DNA of 34,328 nt from Herbaspirillum sp. ST 5-3 (GCF_004804275.1 NZ_STGI01000022.1:1-34328); one strand, 5' to 3'. Shown: positions 22,116 to 29,388, numbered from the stretch's first letter. Numbers and translations: made by a program. The notes: generated by a model from the sequence alone, not told the origin.

Positions 22116-22137
22116 AATTACCATAGATATGGTATTT
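22116..22137. promoter_or_regulatory. Palindromic operator-like site
   Basis: TACCATA-GA-TATGGTA (22119-22134) is a perfect inverted repeat, with two more pairs outside after one mismatch. It lies about 90 bases upstream of the TPR-SHOCT gene and does not match the CI operator motif. The 22025-22223 gap otherwise holds no gene that I can support. Confidence 0.5.
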
Positions 22138-22223
22138 CTCCAAGACAATGATTAATGTCAAATGTGCTGTGGGCGAAGTCCTTCGATGATGGACAGGCCA
22201 AATTATTTAAACTTGGAGGGGAA

Positions 22224-23012
22224 ATGAAGTCCGCAAAAAAAATGACTATAGCAACGCTCTTGGCATTTTCTCTTCTACAGCCGGCTGTTAGCCATGCTTG
22301 GTTCTTTTTTTTCGTTCCACTTGGACTATTCTCGCAGAATGATAAAAAAGCTATCGATGAGATGGAGAGCAAGCAGGACTGGAAAGGATTGCTTGAGCTA
22401 TCAGAGGCTAGGTTAAAAACAGATGAAAAGAATCCAGACTGGATGCATATAAATGGATTTGCTTTGCAGAAACTCAATCGCTGCCGGGAGGCGGTGCCAA
22501 AATTTGAAAAAGCTCTAGAACTCAAGCCAGACTATGTTGAGGCCCATTTAAACTTGGGCGCATGCCTGGTTGAAGTTGGTGATTACGATAGAGTAATTGC
22601 TACTCAGACAACGCTAATTGAGAGGGCGCCTGACCGTTGGCAGCCATATTTTAACGTCGCACTATCCTATGTTAGAAAAGGAGATCCAGTCAGGGCGCGT
22701 GCTTATCTTGAGCAGCTTAAGTCAAGAAATATGGTGTGGGCAGAGAAGCTAGAGACTCTTCATATCCAGCCACTGGAGGCGCGCATTGAGCGAGATAAAG
22801 TTGCCGCACAAGAGCGTGAAAGAGAAGAAAGCGCACGCGCCGAACGCGAGCTACTTACTCGTCAAGAGAGTCAGGCTGATACCGGGCGCGTAAAACAAGC
22901 AAGCATGTCAATCGAGCAGCAACTTTCTGAACTTAAGCAACTGTATTCCAAGGGGTTGCTCTCAAAAGACGTGTATTCGGCGCGTCAAAAAGAAATCCTT
23001 ACTGCTAAATAG
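22224..23012 (+). CDS. Secreted TPR protein with C-terminal SHOCT domain
   Basis: The ATG at 22224 follows GGAGGGGAA, so it is preferred to the frame from 22155. A signal peptide (KMTIATLLAFSLLQPAVSHA) is followed by TPR units (DWMHINGFALQKLNRCREAV, FEKALELKPDYVEAHLNLG, and a third near residue 130). A charged coiled coil (residues 185-225) leads to a SHOCT-like end (QLSELKQLYSKGLLSKDVY). The base composition is A/T-richer than neighbours. It is probably a lysogenic-conversion gene acting in the cell envelope. Confidence 0.75.
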   Translation: MKSAKKMTIATLLAFSLLQPAVSHAWFFFFVPLGLFSQNDKKAIDEMESKQDWKGLLELSEARLKTDEKNPDWMHINGFALQKLNRCREAVPKFEKALELKPDYVEAHLNLGACLVEVGDYDRVIATQTTLIERAPDRWQPYFNVALSYVRKGDPVRARAYLEQLKSRNMVWAEKLETLHIQPLEARIERDKVAAQEREREESARAERELLTRQESQADTGRVKQASMSIEQQLSELKQLYSKGLLSKDVYSARQKEILTAK

Positions 23013-23088
23013 TGCACTCCCGATCATCGGCGCTAGAGCGGAGGCAGTGCGCACGGAGAAGGCGGTAAGCAGGAAGAAAAGAATAAGA

Positions 23089-23511
23089 ATGGCAATCAAA
23101 ATCCACCCGGGTCTTGGAGCAATCGTCATCTGTGACTTCACAGGCTTAAATGAACCCGAGATGACAAAGCGCAGGCTGGCTGTAATCGTTACGCCTTTCA
23201 TGCGCATGCGTCCCATGCTATGCACCGTTGTGCCCCTCAGCACAACAGCTCCTTTGCCACAGCGGGACTATAACTGCGCCTTGCAAGTCGATCCGCCGCT
23301 TCCGGAGCCGTACGACTCACCGCTGCAATGGGTCAAGGGAGACATGGTTTATACCGTGTCACTCGATAGAATTTCCCTTCCCTTTAACGGAAAACTTGAG
23401 AATGGGAAGCGGGTTTATGACGTACGAACATTGACTCAGGATGAGATGACTAGGGTTCGGCGGTGCATGCTATTTGGCCTTGGCATGCCACATTTGACCT
23501 CGCACCTTTGA
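23089..23511 (+). CDS. PemK/MazF-like toxin-family protein
   Basis: Start at 23089 gives 140 residues. IHPGLGAIVICDF, then MTKRRLAVIVTP and CTVVPLSTTAP follow the PemK/MazF pattern (G-x-I/V-x-x-x-D-F, K-R-R-P/L-A-V-x-V, T-V-V-P-L-S-T). Members cut RNA, but solitary phage-encoded versions may have other roles. No separate antitoxin frame is visible: the only upstream neighbour is the TPR-SHOCT gene. Its 23512-23650 downstream stretch is non-coding. Confidence 0.75.
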   Translation: MAIKIHPGLGAIVICDFTGLNEPEMTKRRLAVIVTPFMRMRPMLCTVVPLSTTAPLPQRDYNCALQVDPPLPEPYDSPLQWVKGDMVYTVSLDRISLPFNGKLENGKRVYDVRTLTQDEMTRVRRCMLFGLGMPHLTSHL

Positions 23512-23519
23512 TCGTATAT

Positions 23520-23650
23520 AGTTGATTTGTATCGAGCTCTGCGAAAGCATCTCGGATCAAGTCCCCTTCGGGGGCCGTCATGCAGCGGAGATTGCAATCC
23601 AGCATGGCGTCTATACCGGGGCCGTCAGAAATGATGGCCCTTTGCTTTTC
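23520..23650 (+). other. Structured non-coding stretch before tandem terminators
   Basis: No coding frame supported. It contains a CCCC-TTC-GGGG hairpin near 23563. Near 23616-23642 there is a longer hairpin, GGGCC-GTCA-GAAA-TGAT-GGCCC, with a GNRA loop. GGGGCCGTCA occurs twice. It could be the 3' untranslated part of the PemK message or a small RNA ended by the following terminators. Confidence 0.3.
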
Positions 23651-23675
23651 AACCCTCCCCTAGCGGAGGGTTTTT
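23651..23675 (+). terminator. Intrinsic terminator, first of two
   Basis: AACCCTCC and GGAGGGTT form an 8-bp stem with a CCTAGC loop and run into five T residues. It ends transcription from the lysogenic-conversion genes before the pL-like promoter. Confidence 0.85.
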
Positions 23676-23705
23676 CATTTCCGGCCTCGCCTAAATATCC
23701 CACCC

Positions 23706-23728
23706 AACCGGCCCCGAGCCGGTTTTTT
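23706..23728 (+). terminator. Intrinsic terminator, second of two
   Basis: AACCGGC and GCCGGTT pair around CCCGA and are followed by a T run. Together with the previous terminator it insulates the promoter at 23.8 kb. Confidence 0.85.
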
Positions 23729-23759
23729 GTTGCCTAAATAAAGCCGGATAAAAATATTT

Positions 23760-23809
23760 ACTTTAGTCCGCTAATTTTGCTTGCGCCTTTTACTTTAGCC
23801 TGCTAAAGT
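23760..23809 (+). promoter_or_regulatory. pL-like promoter with two CI/Cro operators
   Basis: Two operators with the same TTTAG-N4-CTAAA form lie at 23762-23775 (last base variant) and 23794-23807 (perfect, extended as ACTTTAG/CTAAAGT), centres 32 bp apart. TTGCGC, a 17-base spacer and TAAAGT overlap the second operator exactly as at the cro promoter. A short leader leads to the first gene of the plus-strand operon. Confidence 0.75.
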
Positions 23810-23849
23810 TCTTCCATACCGCAACACATCGCAAACAGGGAGAGAGCAA

Positions 23850-25352
23850 ATGGCGAAGGCCAGCAAAAAGAAATCTGCCGAGCAAGAAGAGTCGATCATT
23901 TCCTATAAGGGATTCGACGCGCGCATGCAATGCCGTGGCTATCAGTTCGAGATCGGCAAAGAGTACGTGCACGATGGCGAAGTGGAGGCATGTGCAGGCG
24001 GATTCCACGCTTGTGAGTATCCGCTTGACGTATTCAATTATTACGCGCCAGGTAGCAGCAAGTTTGCTCTCGTAGAGCAACGCGGCGATCTCTCGCGACA
24101 TGACGAAGACAGCAAGGTTGCTAGTCGCTCTATTAGCATCAAGGCTGAGATCAGCATTCCCGCGTTGATTACGGCAGCATTCGAGTTCGTTAGGAGCCGC
24201 TGCGAGCCAGCAACTTCAGAACATGCTACTGGCAACAGTTCGGCATCGTCCGCTACTGGCGACAGGTCGGCATCGTCCGCTACTGGCGACAGGTCGGCAT
24301 CGTCCGCTACTGGCAACAGTTCGGCATCGTCCGCTACTGGCTACAGTTCGGCATCGTCCGCTACTGGCTACAGGTCGGCATCGTCCGCTACTGGCAACAG
24401 TTCGGCATCGTCCGCTACTGGCTACAGTTCGGCATCGTCCGCTACTGGCGACAGGTCGGCATCGTCCGCTACTGGCAACAGTTCGGCATCGTCCGCTACT
24501 GGCAACAGTTCGGCATCGTCCGCTACTGGCTACAGTTCGGCATCGTCCGCTACTGGCGACAGGTCGGCATCGTCCGCTACTGGCAACAGTTCGGCATCGT
24601 CCGCTACTGGCGACAGTTCGGCATCGTCCGCTACTGGCTACAGTTCGGCATCGTCCGCTACTGGCGACAGGTCGGCATCGTCCGCTACTGGCTACAGGTC
24701 GGCATCGTCCGCTACTGGCAACAGTTCGGCATCGTCCGCTACTGGCTACAGTTCGGCATCGTCCGCTACTGGCGACAGGTCGGCATCGTCCGCTACTGGC
24801 AACAGTTCGGCATCGTCCGCTACTGGCAACAGTTCGGCATCGTCCGCTACTGGCTACAGTTCGGCATCGTCCGCTACTGGCGACAGGTCGGCATCGTCCG
24901 CTACTGGCAACAGTTCGGCATCGTCCGCTACTGGCGACAGTTCGGCATCGTCCGCTACTGGCGACAGTTCGGCATCGTCCGCTACTGGCAACAGTTCGGC
25001 ATCGTCCGCTACTGGCGACAGTTCGGCATCGTCCGCTACTGGCTACAGGTCGGCATCGTCCGCTACTGGCAACAGGTCGGCCAGCCTTACAACTGGATGG
25101 TGTTCAAGCAGCGAAATCAAGCCCGATCTAACCGGGAAATCTCTTCACGCGGTCGCGATTGCCGTAGGCGGCGCAAGTAAAGCGCGTGCTCCAGCCGGAA
25201 GCGCAATCACTCTCTGCTATCGCAATGATGATGGTGAACTGATCCATATCCGCTCCAGCAAGGTTGGCGACAACGGAATCAAGCCAGACACATGGTATAG
25301 CCTGAATGAATCCTGTGAATTTGTGGAGGCGCAAACATGGCCGCAGTCGTGA
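23850..25352 (+). CDS. DUF7666-like protein with 32 nine-residue repeats
   Basis: This 500-residue protein is the first gene of the pL-like operon. Residues 15-75 (ISYKGFDARMQCRGYQFEIG, GGFHACEYPLDVFNYY) match the DUF7666 pattern of phage proteins. Residues 126-413 are nine-residue units (A-T-G-[NDY]-[SR]-S-A-S-S) that probably form a polar beta-solenoid. The C-terminus (HAVAIAVGGASKARAPAGS, NGIKPDTWYSL) is a cap also typical of this class. It has no signal peptide. Function is unknown; early expression suggests a host-takeover or shielding role. Confidence 0.75.
   Translation: MAKASKKKSAEQEESIISYKGFDARMQCRGYQFEIGKEYVHDGEVEACAGGFHACEYPLDVFNYYAPGSSKFALVEQRGDLSRHDEDSKVASRSISIKAEISIPALITAAFEFVRSRCEPATSEHATGNSSASSATGDRSASSATGDRSASSATGNSSASSATGYSSASSATGYRSASSATGNSSASSATGYSSASSATGDRSASSATGNSSASSATGNSSASSATGYSSASSATGDRSASSATGNSSASSATGDSSASSATGYSSASSATGDRSASSATGYRSASSATGNSSASSATGYSSASSATGDRSASSATGNSSASSATGNSSASSATGYSSASSATGDRSASSATGNSSASSATGDSSASSATGDSSASSATGNSSASSATGDSSASSATGYRSASSATGNRSASLTTGWCSSSEIKPDLTGKSLHAVAIAVGGASKARAPAGSAITLCYRNDDGELIHIRSSKVGDNGIKPDTWYSLNESCEFVEAQTWPQS
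24225..25088 (+). repeat. 32 copies of a 27-bp coding repeat
   Basis: Units begin GCTACTGGC and vary, as far as I can read, at only two bases: the first base of codon 4 (A, G or T, giving Asn, Asp or Tyr) and the third base of codon 5 (T or G, giving Ser or Arg). The last unit is degenerate. Units 6-15 (24360-24629) have the same order of variants as units 18-27 (24684-24953), which shows a block duplication. Confidence 0.95.
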
Positions 25353-25675
25353 CTCCATCACTGGCATTCCGCAACGCCCATGAGTACGAGGCTCAATTGT
25401 GCGACGAAGCGGATCGCACAGTCATGGATGAGGAATGGTCTTCTCCTGCCCCGCTGCTGGTCAATGAATCCGAACTTGACGACATGGCAGCGAAGATTGC
25501 AGGGACAGGCTTTTTCGATGACGAACTAGGCCAGCAGAAGAAGGCAAGCAAGCTCCTGCAAGCCTGTGCGATTGACTACATGGACGATCCGATGCGCTTG
25601 CCGGGATACGTATTCAACGCGTTTGTAGACGAGCTGACAGCGATCACGAAGCTGGCGAAGTACGGGAAAAGATAG
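25337..25675 (+). CDS. Hypothetical phage protein
   Basis: A 112-residue acidic protein that starts inside the last codons of the repeat gene, with a GGAGG site. Its middle (FFDDELGQQKKASKLLQACAI) and end (GYVFNAFVDELTAITKLAKYG) are helical. No family recognised. It is the last gene before the structured non-coding stretch. Confidence 0.65.
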   Translation: MAAVVTPSLAFRNAHEYEAQLCDEADRTVMDEEWSSPAPLLVNESELDDMAAKIAGTGFFDDELGQQKKASKLLQACAIDYMDDPMRLPGYVFNAFVDELTAITKLAKYGKR

Positions 25676-25698
25676 TTCAACCAGGTGCGCCCTGCGCC

Positions 25699-26066
25699 GT
25701 CTTGCCCACGAAACGAGGGGCAAGACACAAGGCGGCTCTTACTTATCAACCTCGGTTGAGACAGTGAACAGATGCGGAACATTTGAGAGCTGCCTTGTGT
25801 GTTGTAGGCACCTCGGAGAGACGAGGGCTAACACGCATGCGGATTGGATGAGCGCAGCGGAGCGCAAGTAAGCGTCCTTGGCGGTGAATGCCGGATTCGA
25901 TACCGGCGCGCTTATGTCCGATAGTCCAGTCCGCAGTCGTGTTGGCAACCGCATGAACGGAACTGTCCGGCTAGTACCCGGACCGGAAGAAGTGACAACT
26001 GCATGGTTCGCCCAGCTTAGAGATTGCGCTCAATCACGAGAGAGCGAAGTTAGCCCGGTTGCCAAC
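25699..26066 (+). ncRNA. Second candidate structured RNA, in the pL-like operon
   Basis: The 25676-26096 gap has no frame with a ribosome site. Read on the plus strand it has a 9-bp perfect hairpin (25699-25707 with 25718-25726) and a 17-bp helix (25725-25741 with 25784-25800, two G-U pairs). Shorter hairpins lie at 25811-25826, 25890-25907, 25965-25983 and 26027-26046. An 11-bp perfect long-range helix (25941-25951 with 26056-26066) encloses the last two. It may be an RNA processed from the operon or a long leader for the next gene. Confidence 0.4.
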
Positions 26067-26096
26067 AACCGAATTCAAACACTTGGGAGGGTGGAA

Positions 26097-26447
26097 ATGG
26101 AAGCGAAACAAGTCGAAATTGATCGCGTTGGAAATAGCTTTTGGCACGTCAACTGCAAAAACCATCTTGGCGGCGTCATGAAAGAAGTTAGTAGCGATGA
26201 GAACGGCTCGCTCATTAAGTGCCTACATTGTGGGGCGAAGGCTTGCTATCCAGTCGGAAGAGTTGGGCGAGTGTTAGCTGATGAGTATTTTGACTGGATA
26301 AGCCTTAACGACAGGCTTCCTTCGCACGGGCAACTTATCCGCGCTCGTTCCGATAACGGCGAATGGAACGAGCGCTTTAATAGCAATGAGCCACTTGGAT
26401 TTATGACTGAGTGGCGTCCATTGGATGAATCGAATGGCAGATCCTGA
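26097..26447 (+). CDS. DUF551-like phage protein
   Basis: The ATG at 26097 follows GGGAGGGTGGAA and gives 116 residues. The longer frame from 25878 would run through the structured stretch. The N-terminal part has a Cys pair (IKCLHCGAKACYP) like a small zinc finger. The C-terminal part (FDWISLNDRLPSHGQLIRAR, then FMTEWRPLD) follows the DUF551 pattern W-I-S-V-x-D-R-L-P ... W-x-P-L. Function unknown. Confidence 0.65.
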   Translation: MEAKQVEIDRVGNSFWHVNCKNHLGGVMKEVSSDENGSLIKCLHCGAKACYPVGRVGRVLADEYFDWISLNDRLPSHGQLIRARSDNGEWNERFNSNEPLGFMTEWRPLDESNGRS

Positions 26448-26448
26448 C

Positions 26449-26547
26449 ATGACCCGCACCTTCGCCCTTCTCGCCCTGCTCGCTGCTGTTCTGTGGACGG
26501 TCAGCGACAGGCTTGCAAATGTGGTTGTTCTCTTCTGGAGGATTTGA
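26449..26547 (+). CDS. 32-residue membrane peptide
   Basis: This short gene begins one base after the previous stop and overlaps the next start as TGATG. One hydrophobic segment (TFALLALLAAVLWTVS) is followed by a short amphipathic end. It has no strong ribosome site of its own, so translation is probably coupled. Function unknown. Confidence 0.5.
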   Translation: MTRTFALLALLAAVLWTVSDRLANVVVLFWRI

Positions 26548-26645
26548 TGACAACTAGACTCGAATACTTGTGCCTTGCCGCTGTGTTCATTCTGTGCGGA
26601 TCGTCGGACTGGATTGCTAGTGCTGTGGCCGGGGTGGCGGCATGA
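26547..26645 (+). CDS. 32-residue membrane peptide
   Basis: A second tiny gene coupled on both sides (TGATG upstream, ATGA downstream), with a GGAGG site inside the preceding gene. It has one membrane segment (YLCLAAVFILCGSSDWIASA) and a Gly/Ala end. The two adjacent peptides might pair in the membrane. Function unknown. Confidence 0.5.
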   Translation: MTTRLEYLCLAAVFILCGSSDWIASAVAGVAA

Positions 26646-26914
26646 AACAGCTTCGTGAAATCCACGTTCGGGCAATCGACCTTGAAGAACTTGGCGTAGT
26701 TATCTGCAATCACGGATATGTTGAAGACGCAGAACTGCGCAAGCAATACAAGCATAACGCTCGCCTTATCGTAACCGCGCATGATCTACTCGAATCGCTG
26801 CAAGTCATGAGGGCGCTTGTTCGCATTAAATACGGGAACTTGTATCCCGATGTGAACGTAGAGATTGAAAAGGCAGACGCCGCCATTCGCAAAGCCCTAG
26901 GAGAAGAAGAATGA
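26642..26914 (+). CDS. Hypothetical helical protein
   Basis: A 90-residue protein with a helical middle (YKHNARLIVTAHDLLESLQ) and an acidic end (VEIEKADAAIRKALGEEE). It starts at an ATGA junction with the membrane peptide gene. The DAAIRKALG ending is common in small phage early proteins. Function not known. Confidence 0.65.
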   Translation: MKQLREIHVRAIDLEELGVVICNHGYVEDAELRKQYKHNARLIVTAHDLLESLQVMRALVRIKYGNLYPDVNVEIEKADAAIRKALGEEE

Positions 26915-27108
26915 CCGCCCGCGCCCTTCTTTCGCTGTCGCTCTATCCGCTGCTGAAGCTGTTCCGCCGCTGGATGTTGCGCCGAAAGCTGACCGCCATC
27001 CGCATGCACCTGGATCACATCCGGAAGCAGCGCGAGAACGATTTTCACGTCGAGCGTGTTCTGCAGGGGCGGGAAGCGGTTTTGCAGTCTGACTTGAGGA
27101 TGTTATGA
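26911..27108 (+). CDS. Small basic protein
   Basis: A 65-residue Arg/Leu-rich protein (LSLYPLLKLFRRWMLRRKL, LDHIRKQRENDFHVERVLQ), probably helical and partly amphipathic. ATGA junctions at both ends place it firmly in the operon. Function unknown. Confidence 0.6.
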   Translation: MTARALLSLSLYPLLKLFRRWMLRRKLTAIRMHLDHIRKQRENDFHVERVLQGREAVLQSDLRML

Positions 27109-27302
27109 GCGACTACCGGCAGCAGCAAGAACAGGAAGAACAGCAACTTTGGGAGATTGAACATGAGCGTATATCAAAAATTGCAGCAAGCCCGGATCAA
27201 GCTTCAAGGAACGGAGTTGAAGAAATCGGGCAACAACAAGTTCGCCGGGTATCAGTACTTCGAGCTTGGCGACTTTTTGCCAGCGGTGCAGGGCATTTTT
27301 AG
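27105..27302 (+). CDS. Short frame overlapping the ERF gene, uncertain
   Basis: This starts at an ATGA junction but overlaps the first 140 bases of the ERF gene in another frame. Its first 25 residues (MSDYRQQQEQEEQQLWEIEH) look like a plausible small protein. The rest is probably shaped by the ERF coding sequence. It may be a real overlapping gene or may only serve to carry ribosomes to the ERF start. Confidence 0.35.
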   Translation: MSDYRQQQEQEEQQLWEIEHERISKIAASPDQASRNGVEEIGQQQVRRVSVLRAWRLFASGAGHF

Positions 27303-27786
27303 CGACCTCGGCTTGTGTGGTGTGATGTCTTTCACTGCCGACCTTGCAACGCTGCGTATCGTGGACATCGAGACGAAAGACGAGATTTCTTTCACCTCCC
27401 CGATGGGTTCCGCTGCGCTCAAGGGATGCCACGAAGTGCAGAACATCGGCGCGGTCGAGACGTATCAGCGTCGTTATCTGTGGGTCACGGCAATGGAAAT
27501 CGTTGAGCATGACGCGCTTGACGCTGTCACTGGCGACGGCCAAACAGGAAGCGCCAAGGAAGCTACAAGACAAGCGCCGCGCTCAGTTCCGCAGGTAGCA
27601 CAAACAGGCTTGAAGGATTCCGAAATCGAAGACATCAAGATTGCCATGCGCGAATGCGGCGATCTGGACGCACTGAAAGCAATGTGGGCGGCAGCGTACA
27701 AGAAGGCCAATGATGCACAACGCACAGTTCTGAAGCCCGAATACGAAAAGCAACGCGACTATCTCACCACAAGGAAAGCAGCATGA
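27163..27786 (+). CDS. erf: ERF-family single-strand annealing protein
   Basis: The start at 27163 (207 residues) has a GGGAGA site. The ERF core is visible: YQKLQQARIKLQGTELKKSG, NNKFAGYQYFELGDFLP, IGAVETYQRRYLWVTAMEI and EHDALDAVTGD. ERF proteins form rings on single-stranded DNA and promote annealing for phage recombination, as P22 Erf does. It is next to the ssb and Gp157-like genes, the usual recombination cluster. Confidence 0.92.
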   Translation: MSVYQKLQQARIKLQGTELKKSGNNKFAGYQYFELGDFLPAVQGIFSDLGLCGVMSFTADLATLRIVDIETKDEISFTSPMGSAALKGCHEVQNIGAVETYQRRYLWVTAMEIVEHDALDAVTGDGQTGSAKEATRQAPRSVPQVAQTGLKDSEIEDIKIAMRECGDLDALKAMWAAAYKKANDAQRTVLKPEYEKQRDYLTTRKAA

Positions 27787-28175
27787 ACAAGATCACCGCA
27801 ACAGGCCGCGTTGTAGCTGACGCAGAGGTTCGATTCACTCCGAGTGGAGACGCAATCGCCAACTTCCGTCTTGCTTCCGATGTTGGCTACGGCGACAAAA
27901 AAACGACCAACTGGTTTAACTGCCAGATTTGGGGTAAGCGCGGTGAGGCACTTGCGCCGCATCTTACTAAGGGCCAGCAAGTGACCGCATTTGGAACGCT
28001 GGTGCTGCGCGAATGGACGAACAAAGAAGGCGTAAAGCAACTCAGCCCTGATATTCGCATTGACGAAATCGAACTGCAAGGCGGGAAGCGCGAGGAATCG
28101 TAAGCCAAGCCGCAACAGCAGCGCCAGCAGTATTCCACGCCGGATAACTTCGTTTCCGATGATGTGCCTTTTTGA
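27783..28175 (+). pseudogene. ssb: Single-strand DNA-binding protein gene with internal stop
   Basis: The OB-fold is intact (NKITATGRVVADAEVRFTPSG, TTNWFNCQIWGKRGEAL, QVTAFGTLVLREW). A TAA at 28101-28103 ends the frame after 106 residues. The same frame then continues for 23 codons, Gln/Pro-rich and ending in SDDVPF, the conserved acidic tip that binds SSB partners, followed by TGA at 28173-28175. A CAA to TAA change would explain it. The truncated product should bind DNA but lack partner binding, unless the stop is read through. Confidence 0.85.
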
Positions 28176-28187
28176 TCGGAGCCTGAC

Positions 28188-28688
28188 ATGACAGCAATCT
28201 CTCTTTTCAAAGCCGCTGACGAACTCGCTCCCCTGCTCGATCAGATCGACGATGACGGCTGCATTTCGCCCGAACTGGAGACGGCCCTTGCTCAGTTTGA
28301 GGGCAAGGGACTGAGCGTGACGGCCTACATCCTGAACTGCGAGAAGACAGCGCAGATGATCCACGATGCCGCCGAAGCGATGGATAAGCGCGCCGTGCCA
28401 CTGGAGAACCGTGCAAAGCGTCTGCGCCAGTACCTTGCCGATCAGATGAAGCGCACCGGCACGACTGAACTTAGCTGCCCCGAGTTCAGCGCGAAGCTGT
28501 ACGTTGAACGCGACGCAAAGGTTGACGTGTTCGACGAGAAGCAGATTCCTCTGCAGTACATGCGTCTTCCCGAACCGAAGCCGCCCGTTGCCGCGCCTGA
28601 CAAGAAAGCGATCGCCGACGCAATCAAGAAAGGCGAGGACGTGCCAGGAGCGCGGATTGTGAAGTCTGATCGGCTTGTTATCGCTTAA
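28188..28688 (+). CDS. Gp157-family phage protein
   Basis: A 166-residue protein typical of siphovirus Gp157. An N-terminal acidic region ([18 protein letters not shown]) is followed by [20 protein letters not shown], then a coiled coil ([16 protein letters not shown]). [21 protein letters not shown] and [13 protein letters not shown] follow. Family members are linked with recombination clusters and phage resistance, without a proven biochemical role. A CGGAG site precedes the ATG. Confidence 0.85.
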   Translation: MTAISLFKAADELAPLLDQIDDDGCISPELETALAQFEGKGLSVTAYILNCEKTAQMIHDAAEAMDKRAVPLENRAKRLRQYLADQMKRTGTTELSCPEFSAKLYVERDAKVDVFDEKQIPLQYMRLPEPKPPVAAPDKKAIADAIKKGEDVPGARIVKSDRLVIA

Positions 28689-28716
28689 CCCCTACCCCAC
28701 TAACGGAATAGAGTAC

Positions 28717-29388
28717 ATGGACAAGTTCAAATACAAGGGTAAAGCCGAAATTCGCCATCTGAACGTGCGCAAGGAAGGCCCGGACGACGACAAGGTTCTG
28801 GCGATCGACATCAAGTTCCAGTGCGTGACCAGCGCAGATATGTTTGATTTCTTCCACGAAGGTATCAAGGAAGTGCTCTTCACCGATGCTGGCGCCGTCA
28901 AGAACCTGATGCTCAAGCCGCTCCAGTTCCACAACGCGGTGATGAACTGCGACCTCGAAATCCTCGGACAGCGCTATGGCGGCATCGAGGTAGGAAAGTT
29001 CCAGCTCGAACCGAAGGACGGCAACCAGGTGACGATGCAATTCTCAATCAGTCTGCAACCTTCAGGCGATGAAGTAGCGCGCATTTCCGAGTTCGTCATG
29101 GACGAGATCGACATCAGCGTCGATCCGCAACCTGAGCTTGATTTTGGTGGCGAGAAAGCACCGTCTGAAAAGCCGTCTCCGGGCTTCAGTGATGGCGACT
29201 TTGACCCGCTCTATGAGCAGGCCGTTGAGATCGTGAAGAAGAACCGCCGCGCATCAATCTCGCTAGTGCAGCGCCATCTGCACATCGGATACAACCGCGC
29301 TGCGCGCCTGGTTGAATTGATGGAGCAGAGCGGAGTCGTCAGCGCAGAGAATGGAAACGGCTCGCGGGAAGTTCTGAAAGCCGCCTAA
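28717..29388 (+). CDS. Phage protein with C-terminal FtsK-gamma DNA-reading domain
   Basis: The start at 28717 gives 223 residues. Residues 1-145 ([52 protein letters not shown]) are a compact domain without a known function. After a Pro-rich linker, residues 165-220 ([40 protein letters not shown]) match the FtsK gamma winged helix that recognises KOPS sites. No ATPase domain is present. It lies with erf and ssb, so a recombination or DNA-recognition role is likely. Confidence 0.85.
   Translation: MDKFKYKGKAEIRHLNVRKEGPDDDKVLAIDIKFQCVTSADMFDFFHEGIKEVLFTDAGAVKNLMLKPLQFHNAVMNCDLEILGQRYGGIEVGKFQLEPKDGNQVTMQFSISLQPSGDEVARISEFVMDEIDISVDPQPELDFGGEKAPSEKPSPGFSDGDFDPLYEQAVEIVKKNRRASISLVQRHLHIGYNRAARLVELMEQSGVVSAENGNGSREVLKAA

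Noticed and set aside
24225-25088. CRISPR array or diversity-generating retroelement
   Set aside because: The units are contiguous and coding with no spacers. There is no reverse transcriptase or template repeat, and variation is not confined to adenines.
24223-25131. A 302-codon plus-strand frame of Leu/Ala/Arg/His-rich repeats
   Set aside because: It is the second frame of the 27-bp repeat array. The 27-base unit has no stop in this frame, so the length is a by-product. There is no ribosome site and the true gene is the 500-residue frame.
25861-25920. tRNA-like T arm (GCCGG, ATTCGATA, CCGGC)
   Set aside because: The loop has eight rather than seven bases, and no matching D arm, anticodon arm or acceptor stem could be built around it.
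25878-26096. N-terminal extension of the DUF551-like protein
   Set aside because: The ATG at 26097 has a GGGAGGG site, whereas 25878 has none and the extension covers hairpin-forming sequence. The Arg/Pro-rich translation is not protein-like.
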